Shown here: positions 24,029-35,145 of the stretch, piece after piece
Layout: the number at the start of each line of letters is the position of its first letter
Numbering within the stretch: the first letter of the stretch is position 1
DNA from: Aphidius gifuensis
Lineage: Eukaryota > Arthropoda > Insecta > Hymenoptera > Braconidae
NCBI RefSeq assembly: GCF_014905175.1
Contig: NC_057790.1
Span: forward strand, 22,842,469 to 22,906,468
Length of the DNA stretch: 64,000 nucleotides
Direction: 5' to 3'
Made by a program: the position numbers and the translations under genes
The notes under the pieces: generated by a model
Told to the model about the DNA's origin: nothing
Seen by the model: only the letters and a program-made list of their open reading frames with translations
The model's database searches: none

Positions 24029-26251
24029 AACAATTACGAAATTTAGATGGAAAATATTATTTTTTATTTCTAAATAACAGAGTTGATGTGTCAGTAAGTT
24101 ACTTGGCAGGTTGTGTCCTCAAACAACCCAACTCCTGATGAAAACAATCAATATTTTGGTCATGTTAAAAAAATTTACCATGCATTAAATAATTATTGAT
24201 TCAACCTCATTTATAATGACACGTTTTGGATAATGTAAATAAATAAAATAAAAATATATTTTAGAAAAAACAAATAACAGAAATAATAAATATAAATTTT
24301 TTCACATTGACATTTGACAGATTTTTATTATCAGGTTATTTGCCGGCATAGAAAAAAAAAATCAGTCAACAAAAAAAAATGCAAACATGACATACGTGTA
24401 TACATGATATATGTATGTCTAAAATGAACTGTAAAATCATCAGTTTAATACAAAAAACACTTATTTAAATTATATGTGAATAATCAAAACTTCAAGTCAA
24501 ATTCTAAAATATTTCAAAAAATATTTTGTTTTCAATTTTTTACAAATTATGAACTATTACAATTATTAATTAATGCTAAATTTATAAAACCTATTATAAA
24601 AAGAATGAATGCCATTTTGTTGTATTCATTGTCAGTTGATATTCTTTATTTTAATTAATAAAAAAATTTATTATCCTGTTGTAAAACAACCAATGACACT
24701 GAATTTGGTACATTGTGATTATTTCAATCCATAATAATATAAGAAACTTATTATAGCTTTTACCATCAAAAAATGTAAATTCATCCTGATTTTCAGATTG
24801 TTGCAAAATATAAATTTTATATAATTTTTAATTTATGTTCATGTAAAAAAGTCAGAATATGTTTTCAAACATTTTTATCCTGGTTAATTTGATTTTAATC
24901 AACCATTGTAACGTACTTCTTAAAAAGTATTTGATACTCAAATTCATAACATAATAACTGCACATAAGTTCTAGAATTTCAGATACTTATTAAAGTTTTA
25001 ATTTGTACATTTTGTACATATTAATTGTTTAATTTTTATCTCAAAATTAAGAGTGGAGAAATTAAAATTATTTTTAGATGACTTGAAACAAAATTACTAC
25101 AAACGCAGATAATTTGTACTAAATTTACTGAAGTTTTGTATCCTGAAAAATAAAATTATTTACTCCAAAATGTTATTAAAATTGATATCTGCTTTCATAA
25201 TCAACATATTTGATGCAAAACAATAAATTATTTTTTAATTTGTACATTAAATTGAAAATTATAAAAAATTATTTAAAATATTTATTTTTTGGAAGCCATA
25301 TGAAACATTAAATATTTTTTCTTTATTATTGTACAAATTTCAATTTAGTCAAATTGTTGATTAATAAACAGATATGCAATTGTTAATATTTGTAAATAAT
25401 TCATTGTAAATAAATATTAAAATTAATTAATATTGCTTTAATATTTTTAAAGTCATCTAAAAAAACAATTTCAACTTTAGAAGATAATAAAAATATAATT
25501 AAATTAAATGTATTAAAAATTATTCATGACATTCATAGACAAATTACTCATCGATTTTTCCAGCTGATTTTCAGCTGATACTTGTTCTTCTTCTTGATCT
25601 TTATCTTGATTTTGATTTTAATATTGTTCTTGATATAGATTTTTCATGATTAATTACTTCATTAATTGCCTGAATCATGTTTTCTGGGTGCCAATCTTGT
25701 CCTACTATATCCATCCATTGTTAATTTGTTGTTATTATTATCAATTATTATTATTATTATTATTTAAATTGTTGTTGTCATTATTATTTTATTTATAATA
25801 AGTTATTGAGTTATAGTTCTTAAAAAATAATTTGAGTAAAAAAATGTACAAAATATTTTTTGAAAAAAAATATTTAGGAACTTTTGACTTGAAATGGATT
25901 CACATATAATTTTAAACAGTGTTTTTTGTTAATTAAAAAAAAATTCATTAAAAAGTGCCATTTGGACATGTATGACATATACAAAACAATGTCACACGTG
26001 GTATTATGATTGTGTAGAAACGTCAAATGGGTTAAATAGTTTAGAGGTCGCTAGCAGGCAAAACTTGTAAACACATGTTTTGCTCAATATGACGCCTAAG
26101 TGATAAGCAAAAACATGTGGAAAACAAATTAGTAATTTTCTTTCTATAAATTATAAAATTATTTGAATATTTTCAACATTTTTCTAAAATTTTTGAACAC
26201 ATATTTCGATTACAAATTATAACAGATTCGACACAACTTATCAAGTAAAAA
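24029..26251. other. Divergent intergenic region between ARMC9 and ALKBH6
   Basis: This 2.2 kb AT-rich interval contains both promoters of a head-to-head pair. I see no TATA-initiator pair. A GC-richer patch at about 25975-26110, just upstream of ALKBH6, holds GCTCAATATGACGCC (26082-26096), which nearly recurs upstream of XPD/lines. The interval also contains a decayed coding fragment on the minus strand (25513-25714). The rest shows nothing coding. Confidence 0.55.
25513..25714 (-). pseudogene. Decayed coding fragment, possible psq-type HTH of a transposase
   Basis: On the minus strand one frame from 25714 reads MDIVGQDWHPENMIQAINEV followed by INHEKSISRTILKSK and a stop at 25603-25601. A second frame then carries an acidic stretch DQEEEQVSAENQLEKSMSNL to a stop at 25515-25513. 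The spacing W..ENM..AI.EV...+.SISR resembles the pipsqueak-type helix-turn-helix found at the N-terminus of pogo/CENP-B-like transposases. The two pieces are in different frames with no valid intron between them, so it looks broken. The family assignment is tentative. Confidence 0.35.
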
Positions 26252-27280
26252 ATGGATGATAAACTTATTGACACCATTGATGTATCATCAAAATGCATAA
26301 GCCAGGTAAATTTATCATTATTTTGTTGAATAATACGCTGTCAATATTAATAATTAATTAATTCATCAATAGACTCCACCATCAGCCTATTATATATCAA
26401 ACTTTATAACAGACAATGACGAAAAGGAAATAATAAAATATGTTAATAATGCACCTCAGCCAAAATGGACTCAATTAAGTCATCGTAGATTGCAAAATTG
26501 GGGTGGTATACCACATCCCAAAGGTATGATTGCTGAAGAAATACCACAAGTAAATTTATGTTAATTAACTCAATTTAAAAGTACAATACAAGTATATCTT
26601 TGAATTAAATTAATTATTATTATTAATATATTCTAGTGGCTACAAAAATACATGAATAAAATCAAAGATTTAAATATTTTTAAAAATAATACACAACCAA
26701 ATCATGTGCTCATTAATGAGTATCTACCAAATCAAGGAATAATGGTAAATTTTTGTCTTTAAACAATTTTGTATGACTTAATTTATTGATTTTATAGTAC
26801 ACAGTTATATGAAAGTTAAATTATTAATTTATTATTTCAGGGTCATTCTGATGGTCCTTTATTTCATCCAATTGTGACGACAATAACATGTGGCTCACAT
26901 ACACTCCTTGAATTTACAAAACGTCTTGATACCAATGATGATGTAAGTACTAAATAAATAAATAATTATCATTAATACAAAGCAATTTTTTTATGTTAAT
27001 TGTTTATTTTTTTTATTAATAGAAAGAACGAAATTTAAAGAGTGAATTTTCATTTTTACTTGAACCAAAAAGTTTGTTAATACTTCAAGATGATTTGTAT
27101 CATAATTATTTACACTCAATTGAAGAAAGAGATCATGATATTATTGATACTGATAAAATAAAAAATATCAATTTATGCTCAAGACAGTATAATGATGGTG
27201 AAATTTTAAATAGAGGCACCAGGTTGTCATTGACAATTAGACATGTGCCAAAAACTAGTAAACTTAAACTTAAATTTTAA
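26252..27280 (+). CDS. ALKBH6: ALKBH6, AlkB-type 2-oxoglutarate/Fe(II) dioxygenase
   Basis: Member of the AlkB family of non-haem iron, 2-oxoglutarate-dependent oxygenases; the substrate of ALKBH6 is less well established than those of other family members. Five exons: 26252-26305, 26373-26549, 26637-26744, 26841-26942, 27023-27280, 232 residues, close to the human length (about 238). Matching motifs in order are PKWTQLSHRRLQNWGGIPHP, PNHVLINEYLPNQGIM, the H-x-D iron motif in GHSDGPLFHP, TCGSHTLLEF, LLEPKSLLIL and the C-terminal RGTRLSLTIRHVP that contributes the 2-oxoglutarate-binding arginines. The second iron His is probably in the HNYLHSI segment. The start gives the expected short N-terminal leader before TPPSAYYI. 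The gene is tail-to-tail with THOC7. Confidence 0.93.
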
Positions 27281-27344
27281 AATTTTTTTGTACAATTTCG
27301 ATCGAATAAATACGTACTTTATAAAAAAATATAATTGATGATAA

Positions 27345-28080
27345 TTATTCAATGTCTTTTGGTGACATTGATACATCTGCGTCTTCATAATTTTCAAGAC
27401 TGACATCCATTATTTCTTCATCAGATTCATCAAGCATTGATTGCAATGAATGTATTGAAGATATCAACACGTGGAATTGTTTTCTACGCATTTCTAATTT
27501 ATACTCAAGTTGTTCAGACTTTTCCTAAGTGATAAGAAAATAGTTATTATCTTAAATATTAAATTTATATTAATAATTTATTACCTTTAATGTTCCAAGT
27601 TCATTTTTTAATGTTTCCAATTTGGCATTTGTTTCTTTTCTATCAGGTTGTTCATTAATAACTTTAGCCAAAACATCATATTCAATTCTATTTTTTCTAA
27701 TTTGTTTAGCATTTTGTAATTCTTGTTTTGTTGTTTCAATGGATTTTTTAGCTTTTTCAATTTCATCCTCAATTTCATTTGATAATTGTTCATAATTTTT
27801 TAATTCTTCTTGTCTCATTGCTGATACAAGTCTTGATTTATTTTGTGTAAATTCAATTTCTGCTAATTGTGCAAGTATTGTTGTATAAAGAGCATTATTA
27901 TTATCTGGACTATTTGACCATTTTAAAAATGATTTTAATAATTGATTTATTCTTCGATCATCACCAAGACCATCGCCATCAATCAGTAATCTTTGTCTGA
28001 TTATTTCTTCTGTTAAAATAATAATTTATTTATTAAAAATATCAATGATTATTTTAAATAATTTACATACCGTCTGACAT
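27345..28080 (-). CDS. THOC7: THOC7, THO complex subunit 7
   Basis: Subunit of the THO core of TREX, which couples transcription and splicing to nuclear mRNA export. Three exons in transcript order: 28080-28071 (ATGTCAGACG), 28009-27585, 27524-27345, 204 residues, equal to the human length. The N-terminus reads MSDEEIIRQRLLIDGDGLGD followed by RRINQLLKSFLKW, then a long coiled coil including QIRKNRIEYDVLAKVI, PDRKETNAKLETL and LEMRRKQFHVLISSIHSLQ, all matching vertebrate THOC7. The acidic C-terminus (DESDEEIMD) is also usual. Start codons of THOC7 and TBCE are 314 bp apart head-to-head; its stop is 64 bp from the ALKBH6 stop. Confidence 0.94.
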
Positions 28081-28394
28081 TGTATTGTTAATTTGATTTA
28101 ATTATATATTTTATTAAGCTACAATAATTAAAAGAATTATTTGTTTTGTTATTTTTTTTAATTAGTATAACCTCTCTAAATGTTGTTCAATGTTGTTGAT
28201 GCAGCTTTTTTTTTTTTTTTGTGTTGTACTAGTATTGCTGTCAACCACAAGCACCGCCACTGTTGATGACAAATAAATGACATCTCTGATGTAAATTGTA
28301 CAATTTTTATGTGGCCATGTTAATTATATAAAAAAGAAATAAAAACACAACAAACATTGCAAGTGTCATTGGGGAGAGACATCATCAAAAAGAC
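28081..28394. promoter_or_regulatory. Bidirectional promoter interval THOC7/TBCE
   Basis: The 314 bp between the two start codons must hold both promoters and 5' UTRs. No TATA box is evident. A GC-richer patch lies at about 28235-28265. A T run of 14 bases sits at about 28207-28220. The compact head-to-head layout suggests TATA-less bidirectional transcription. Confidence 0.5.
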
Positions 28395-30369
28395 ATGGTG
28401 GAGGACGTTCAATCTGTGGGTGTCCAGGATGTTAAAACTGGTCAAAGAATTGAGTGTGATGGACAACGAGGAACAATTTGTTATGTTGGACCAGTTGATG
28501 GGACAAATGGTACCTGGTTAGGAATTGATTGGGATAATCCAACAAGAGGAAAACACAATGGAACATACAATAATAAATTATACTTTAAAACAAGACATTC
28601 AACATCAGGTTCATTTGTACGACCTGGTAAAATTAATACTGGTATATCATGTCCAACAGCAATTAAAAATAGATATGGATTTATTGATGATGAACTTGCT
28701 GGTGTTGATAAAGATAATATAACAAGTCTTAGAAAAGAAATAAATGCTCCATTTTTAGAAATGGTTGGTTTTTCAAAGGTCAATAAAAAACAAAGTACCT
28801 TTGATCGATTAAAAATTGTATGGCTCAGAGAACAATGTGTATCAAGTTATGGTAATGATAAAGAACTTGAAGAATTATGTCCAAATATTTTTGAACTTGA
28901 TTTATCAAAAAATCTTTTTAATTCTTGGGAAACAATTGCAAATATTTGTACACAATTAAAAAAACTTGAACGACTTAATGTCAGGTAATTTTTCATTGAT
29001 AATATTATTATTATTTTTTGTATACTTTTTAAAAGAATAATCGATTTTTTATTTATTTATTTAGTGAAAATACATTGGGCACAAAAATTGATTTAATTGA
29101 AATGAAAAATAGTTTTCTAAATGTCAAAAATTTAACAATTTCTCGAATGGATTATGACTGGAGAGATATTCAATTGGTAACATCAATATTTCCTTCATTG
29201 AAGACACTTTCTGTGCCATTTAATAAGATTGATTTTTTGGAGAAACCTATTAGTGACACAAGCCTTGAAAAAATTGTCGACTTGACACTTGAAGGTAATT
29301 CAATATCGAGCTGGAATGAAGTTCTGAAACTAGGCCACTTGAGCTGGTGAGTATTTTTAAATGGAAAAAAAATAATCAATATAATTACTAATGAAATGTT
29401 ATTTTTCAGCTTAGAGAATCTCAATGTTAATTCAAATAAAATTGAAAAAATTAGATTTACAACATTGGATGATAAAATGAAGACTGATGAGTTTTCAGGA
29501 CTTCGAAATTTACATTTATCAAATAATCTCATATCAGATGTAATAAAAATTAAATTAATTTATCTATTTAATTTGTCGTTATAATTAATATTTAATTTTT
29601 TACAGTGGCAAAGTATAAGTGAATTAGAAAAATTAAAAAATCTGGAAGAATTAAGATTTCGAGATAATCCAGTTTTGACTGATATTGCATTTGACACAGT
29701 GAGACAATTAATTATTGCTAAAATATCAGAATTAAAAATATTAAATGGAACTGAAATTCATAATGATGAACGTAAAGGTGCTGAGTATGATTATTTAAAA
29801 CTCTATGCAAATGAATGGTTGAATATTGAAAAAAATAAATTGGATAATTTAAAAATTGAATTTGTAAATGAACATCCAAGATATCCTGTTCTTGTTGGCA
29901 GTAAGTTTTTTCTTTTTCTACAATGATTAATCATTGATCAAGTGAAATAAACATCTTAATTTTTATTAATTAATTGTTTTTTTTTCTATACAGAATATGG
30001 TTCACCAGAAAGAACAAATTTAAATACACCTGTAGAAATGGAATCAAATGTAATAACTGTTGAATTTGTATGTATGAATGAACAAACAACTCAAAAAAGT
30101 ACTAAAAGAAAACTTATGAAAGATATGGATGTACAAAAGTTAACTGGTCTTGCACAAAAATTATTTCAAACTGGAAGAAAAGTACCAAAATTATCATTCG
30201 TACAACCAAATGTAAGTTTGCTAAAAATATATTTATTAAAAGTTTAATAATTAATGATTTAATTTTTAATTTTCAGTTATCTAAAGAAGAAATTCCTCTT
30301 GATATGCCTCTTCAACAACTCTGTTATTATTCAATTCAAAATGGTGATCGTGTGCTGGTACGCTGGTGA
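28395..30369 (+). CDS. TBCE: TBCE, tubulin-folding cofactor E
   Basis: Cytosolic chaperone that binds alpha-tubulin and, with cofactors C and D, releases assembly-competent alpha/beta dimers. Six exons: 28395-28984, 29065-29346, 29410-29539, 29606-29900, 29994-30211, 30277-30369, 535 residues (human 527). Order of domains: N-terminal CAP-Gly at residues ~10-70 with GTICYVGPVDGTNGTWLGID and SGSFVRPGK; leucine-rich repeats in the middle (FELDLSKNLFNSWE, LKTLSVPFNKIDFLE, NLHLSNNLISD, LRFRDNPV); C-terminal ubiquitin-like domain from ~430 (VITVEFVCMNEQ to YYSIQNGDRVLVRW). The CAP-Gly, LRR and UBL order is specific to TBCE. The stop is 170 bp from the XPD stop, tail-to-tail. Confidence 0.94.
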
Positions 30370-30539
30370 CCAAATTGAATCACAAATTAAAATAAAAAAC
30401 ATTTTTTTATCTTTATCATAAGTTTTCTTTCAAATATATTGTTATAAAAAAAAAAAAAAAACAATTGAATTTTTTTACATTAAAATAGAAAAAAGAAACA
30501 AAAAAAAAAAAAAAAATGAAAATTCAGTCATTAATGTAA

Positions 30540-33234
30540 TTAATTTTGTTGAGCTTGTTTTTCAAATTTGCTGGCTTCTTCTTTTTCAAGTTGTTCTTTA
30601 GTCAATAGAGACAATCCAAGTTGATCTTCACGTGTAAATGGTTGTGCCATTTGTCTCAGCCATCTTTTACTAATTTGTATAGCTTCTTCAGTTGATAAAT
30701 TACACAATTGATCAGTCAAATGTTCTTGTATCCATTTTGGTAATTTACTTCTTTTATCACTTCTTGAAAATCTTTTATCAGCAAATATCATTATACCATA
30801 ATCAGTTTTACCTCTAATAACACGTCCAACACATTGAGCAGCATGTCGCATTGCATCAAATGTTAAAAAATCATTTTCTCTTATTTGAAATTGATCACGA
30901 AGATATTCTAATCTTGCTTTGAGAATTCTTGACTGTGTATAAACATATGGAATACCAAACATAAGAACAGCTCTACCAAGATGATGATCAAAATCAACAC
31001 CCTCTGATACTTTTCCTCTTGCAACTGATAATAATACAGCACCACGTCCATTTTCACAAGCTTTTATATAATTAATAAGTGCTAAACTTGTCTCAGCTGA
31101 ATCTTGAGTTTCAATAAATAATAATTTATGTTTTTGAAGTTGATCAACAACTCCTTGATCATACCAAGCAGCAATAACAGATTCCATATATAAATATGAT
31201 GTAAAAAAACAAACAATACCATCTGGTACTGCTGATGCAACTTCAACTAACAATTGACCATAATTTCTAATAACAGCAACGTCATCACGTGTTTCAAATT
31301 TTGAAGAAATTGCTACTTGATCATTACCTCTTGCAACAATCTATTTAATCAAAAAATAAATAAATAAATCAATCAAAGATAGATAATTTATAATTAATAA
31401 AATATAAAATATAAAACTTACCATTGGTAAAAGACATGGTCTTGCAAGTGTCATTGTAAATGATGACATAATAACTGGATGAAAATTTAATATTTTTGGA
31501 TACATATCAAGTGGTGATAGTGTACCTGATGTTATAATAACTGATTGAAATCTATCAAATATTGGTTTCATTGCAATTGATGAATCCATACAACTAAAAT
31601 GTAATACTGGATTTGAAACTTTATCAATTGGTGTTTTTTCATCATATGGCTCAACTATTATTGTAAAACCATTTGTATAAGTTGATACTAATGTTGCAAG
31701 ATGTGTAACAAGTATAAGTGGTGAAAAATCAGTTAAATCAGTCATTTCCATTGTTCGTAAAAGTGATGCTAATCTTTCAGCACAAAAACGTAATGGTTTT
31801 CTTTCAATACATACTTTTGTTTGTATATCATGAAGAAATATTGATGGTGATTCTTGTACAACATGTTGTACACGTAATCTTGTTTTTAAATATTCAACAA
31901 AACGTTTTAAAAAATTTACAAAATGCTCAGCATTTCTAATATTTCCAGGTATTACCTCTGTTAAATAAATTTATTTTCATATTAAAAATTTTTCGAAATC
32001 AAAAAAGCTTATAATAATTAATGACTTTTTAATTTACCTTCTAATACTTCATCAGGAAGAATTGGATTTGCTAATATAACATCTGTTTCTCTAGCAACTT
32101 GAGCATCTTTTAAACCTTCAACTAAACGTTGATATTCTTCTTTTAATTTATTAGCATCTTCATCTCTCATTTCAGCAACTGTTTTTTCTAATAAACTAAT
32201 ATTATTTGAACATTTATCCATTGTTCTACGATTAATTTTAACACTCATTGAATCAATACAAACATTATCAATATTATGAGCTTCATCAAATACAACAACT
32301 GAAGTTTTTGCCATTTCTTTTGATACAAATTCAGCAATTTTTGGATCCAATAAATAATGATAACTGTATACAACAATTTGTGCATTTATAATTGCAAAAC
32401 GTGCTAAAAAATATGGACACCAATTTCTATCACGTCCATAATCTTTTAGGTCGTCAATTGAATAAATACCAGGTGGCATCATTTGTTCACGACCTTCCAT
32501 ATCAAAACCTTCAAAAAAATTACAAACTGGTGTATTTTCATCAGTATTATGACGTGCTCTTACATATGATGCTGTCAATGAATGACAACGTCCATCAACT
32601 ATTTTTCCTTCTCTCTCTTTGCTAACCTGGTGAATTAAAAATTTATTATGAATACTATTTGATATAGGTACATCTTTATAGGTATCTTCTCTTTCATTTA
32701 AAATTAAATATATATACCTCTGGATGAATACACATATTTTTACGTGAACTCAATACAAGACCAACAATTTTTGGCTTATTATTTGTTTGGCTTTCATAAT
32801 AATTCATTAATGTTTTTAATTCTTCAAGAACTTTTTCAATTTCAGGAACTGTACGTGAACAATATATTAATTTTGTAACTTGCAGTGGATGCTCAAGCAT
32901 ATATGCAACAATTAATGACAATAGAGTTATGGTTTTGCCAGTTCCTGAAGGCATTTCAAGAAGACAATGACCCTAGGATAATAATTTAAAAAATTATAAG
33001 TATCTTTAAAAAATATATAACAATATTTTATGATACATACTCTGGCATCAAGGCCTCTTTTAAGCTCCAGCATATAGGCATACTGCTCTGGGTAAATATA
33101 GTCATATGGAAAATAGACAATCAAACCATCAACACTAATCCTATTAACAAATAATTATTTATATTATTATTATTAATTGAATTAATATTATTATTTGAGT
33201 AATTCATTTTTTACATATTTTTAACTTACTTCAT
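30540..33234 (-). CDS. Xpd: XPD/ERCC2, TFIIH 5'-3' DNA helicase
   Basis: ATP-dependent 5'-3' helicase of TFIIH, opening DNA in nucleotide excision repair and bridging core TFIIH to the CAK kinase. Exons in transcript order: 33234-33230, 33140-33041, 32972-32718, 32626-32038, 31957-31422, 31340-30540, 761 residues (human 760). Motifs visible: VYFPYDYIYPEQYAYMLELK near the N-terminus, Walker A PSGTGKT (~42), YCSRTVPEIEKVLEEL, four Fe-S cluster cysteines (KNMCIHP, DGRCHSL, TPVCNFF, NWCPYF), the DEAH box VVVFDEAHNID, SVIITSGTLSPLD, FFTSYLYMES, VARGKVSEGVDF and QCVGRVIRGKTDYG. All catalytic motifs look intact. The first coding exon holds only five bases (ATGAA). Head-to-head with lines. Confidence 0.96.
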
Positions 33235-35145
33235 TGTTAATAATTAATGTTAATTGTTAATAATTAATAATCTCAATAAATTTATAGAAGTTTGTACTTG
33301 TTTACAGTAAATAGTAATATTGTTTATCACAATTTGAGGTTATGTCAATCAATGAATATCATAATTTGAATTATTATTTTACATTGTTAATTAATTATTT
33401 AAACAAATAAAAGACTTTAAATTTTTGATAATTAAAAACTAAAATTGTTAAATACTTGATTGTTTATTTTATATGACTTTTATATTTTTTAATTGACAAT
33501 TTTATTTTCGTTATTATTTATTTATTTTGATTTTAGACAATTAAAAATTAAAAGTGCTGACATCTGTTATGAGTCAATGACAAATAGAAACATGATATTC
33601 TCCCATCTAACAACAAAAATTTAAAATAAAAAAATACGTAAATACAGTGGCAGAATGCGCTGTAATCGTATAATACAGTGTTGCCAAAATCATTTAGCAT
33701 ATTTACAAAACAAAGTAACAAAATAAATAATTGTTGTAAAAATAAATGTATGAAAAATTAATAAAAATGTAATTACTGAATTATCATGTTATTTTTTTAA
33801 TAAAAAATTAAGTATATAATGTTAGTGTTGATTGGTGACAAGTGGAATGTGATTGGAATTGCTACTGTATTACGCAGCTCAATATGATGCCGTCATTACT
33901 AATCATACATATTTATTTATAAATAATAAATTAAAATTAATAAAAGTATATATCTATATTATAATAATAATACAGTGTACTAATAATAATGTAATAGTGT
34001 TAAAGTTGTATATAAATCATTGAATAAATAATAATATTAATATAAAAAAAAATTTTTTTTCCACCTACAATTAAAATAAATTTTATATATTTGGCAACGC
34101 AGCATTAAATTTTCTTCCCCATTCTATGGTGTCTCACAAATGTACGCCTCTCATCCCTAGTCAAAAAATTCATATTTTTAACATATAAAAAATTCATTAA
34201 TAAACAATAATTTATAATTGAAAAAAAAAAGTAAAATTATCATTAAAATAATTATATAAATTATTATTATTTTAATTGTTAAAGTGAAGTTTAATTGTGT
34301 GTTCTTCAAAAATGTTATTAAATTTAATAAACATGTGAAATTGTCAATACTAAGGTGGATTAAAAAAAAAAAAAAAGAAAAAAAATTTATATTGGCTTTC
34401 TGCAGGAATTGTACAAACAAAAGCTAACATCTTCCAATCATTTTATCTTCTCTCTCACTCACTCACTCTTTCTCGCAGTGTGTCTCTCTCTCTCTCTTTC
34501 TCTCGCCATCAATATCAAAAGAGACCTTTTTTTTTTTATAATGATAATTATTATTATGTTTATTGTGACTGTTTCAAGAACAACATGTTGATTGAGTGAT
34601 GACAGAATAAATATTGTTGAAAATAAAAAAAATAATAAAAAAAAAAAAAAACGGAGGGAAATGTGATTTTTCAAAAATTGCGCATGCTTTTTGTGGTGAA
34701 TATAACATATAACATGGTCAAGCGGCAAAGTTAAAAAAAAAAAATAAAAATAAAGACTGGTAGCGATGACAGTTGGTCTTGGAGTCGCGTCAATCTCAAG
34801 GTGAGTCTTGTTATTGACTTGTTGTTATTTTTATTTATTCATAAATTCATATGAAAAACTCTACGTACTTGTATGTTAATAATAATTATATAATTTTTTT
34901 GTTTTTTAGAATAAATAAGACAATAGCCACATGTGGATAAAATCAATTGACTCATCATCATCATCAATGACAAATAATAATCCAGACATGTATATGTCAA
35001 AGATTACTTGAGCTAAAAATAAACACGAAAAGTAAAATTAATTTATAATTTTTTAAAAAGAACTTATTATTAAAATAAAATTAATTAATTAAATAATAAT
35101 AATTATAAAAATAAAAAGGTGGTAGTTTTAATAATAAATAAAATC
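33235..35145. promoter_or_regulatory. Divergent promoter region XPD/lines with spliced 5' leader of lines
   Basis: AT-rich 1.9 kb. Features seen: GCTCAATATGATGCC at 33877-33891; a CT-rich GAGA-factor-like tract at about 34449-34505; TGCGCATGC at 34679-34687, an NRF1/Ewg-like core; a probable non-coding exon of lines ending CTCAAG at 34800, with intron 34801-34909 (GTGAGT...TTTTTTAG); and GTTGCCAAA arms in inverted orientation at about 33681 and 34093. The NRF1-like site, 77-120 bp before the 5' splice site, probably marks the lines promoter. Confidence 0.6.
34766..34940 (+). other. Spliced upstream ORF in the lines 5' leader
   Basis: ATG at 34766 opens a 21-codon frame, MTVGLGVASIS from the leader exon continuing after removal of intron 34801-34909 as RINKTIATCG, with TAA at 34938-34940. 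Several further short uATGs follow before the main start at 35146. Such a leader would be expected to lower translation of lines, but this is inference; the transcription start is not directly visible. Confidence 0.4.

Noticed and set aside
35119..35145. Upstream extension of the lines protein (VVLIINKI before MDEP)
   Set aside because: No ATG supports it; MDEPAKKKQ at 35146 is the first methionine in frame.
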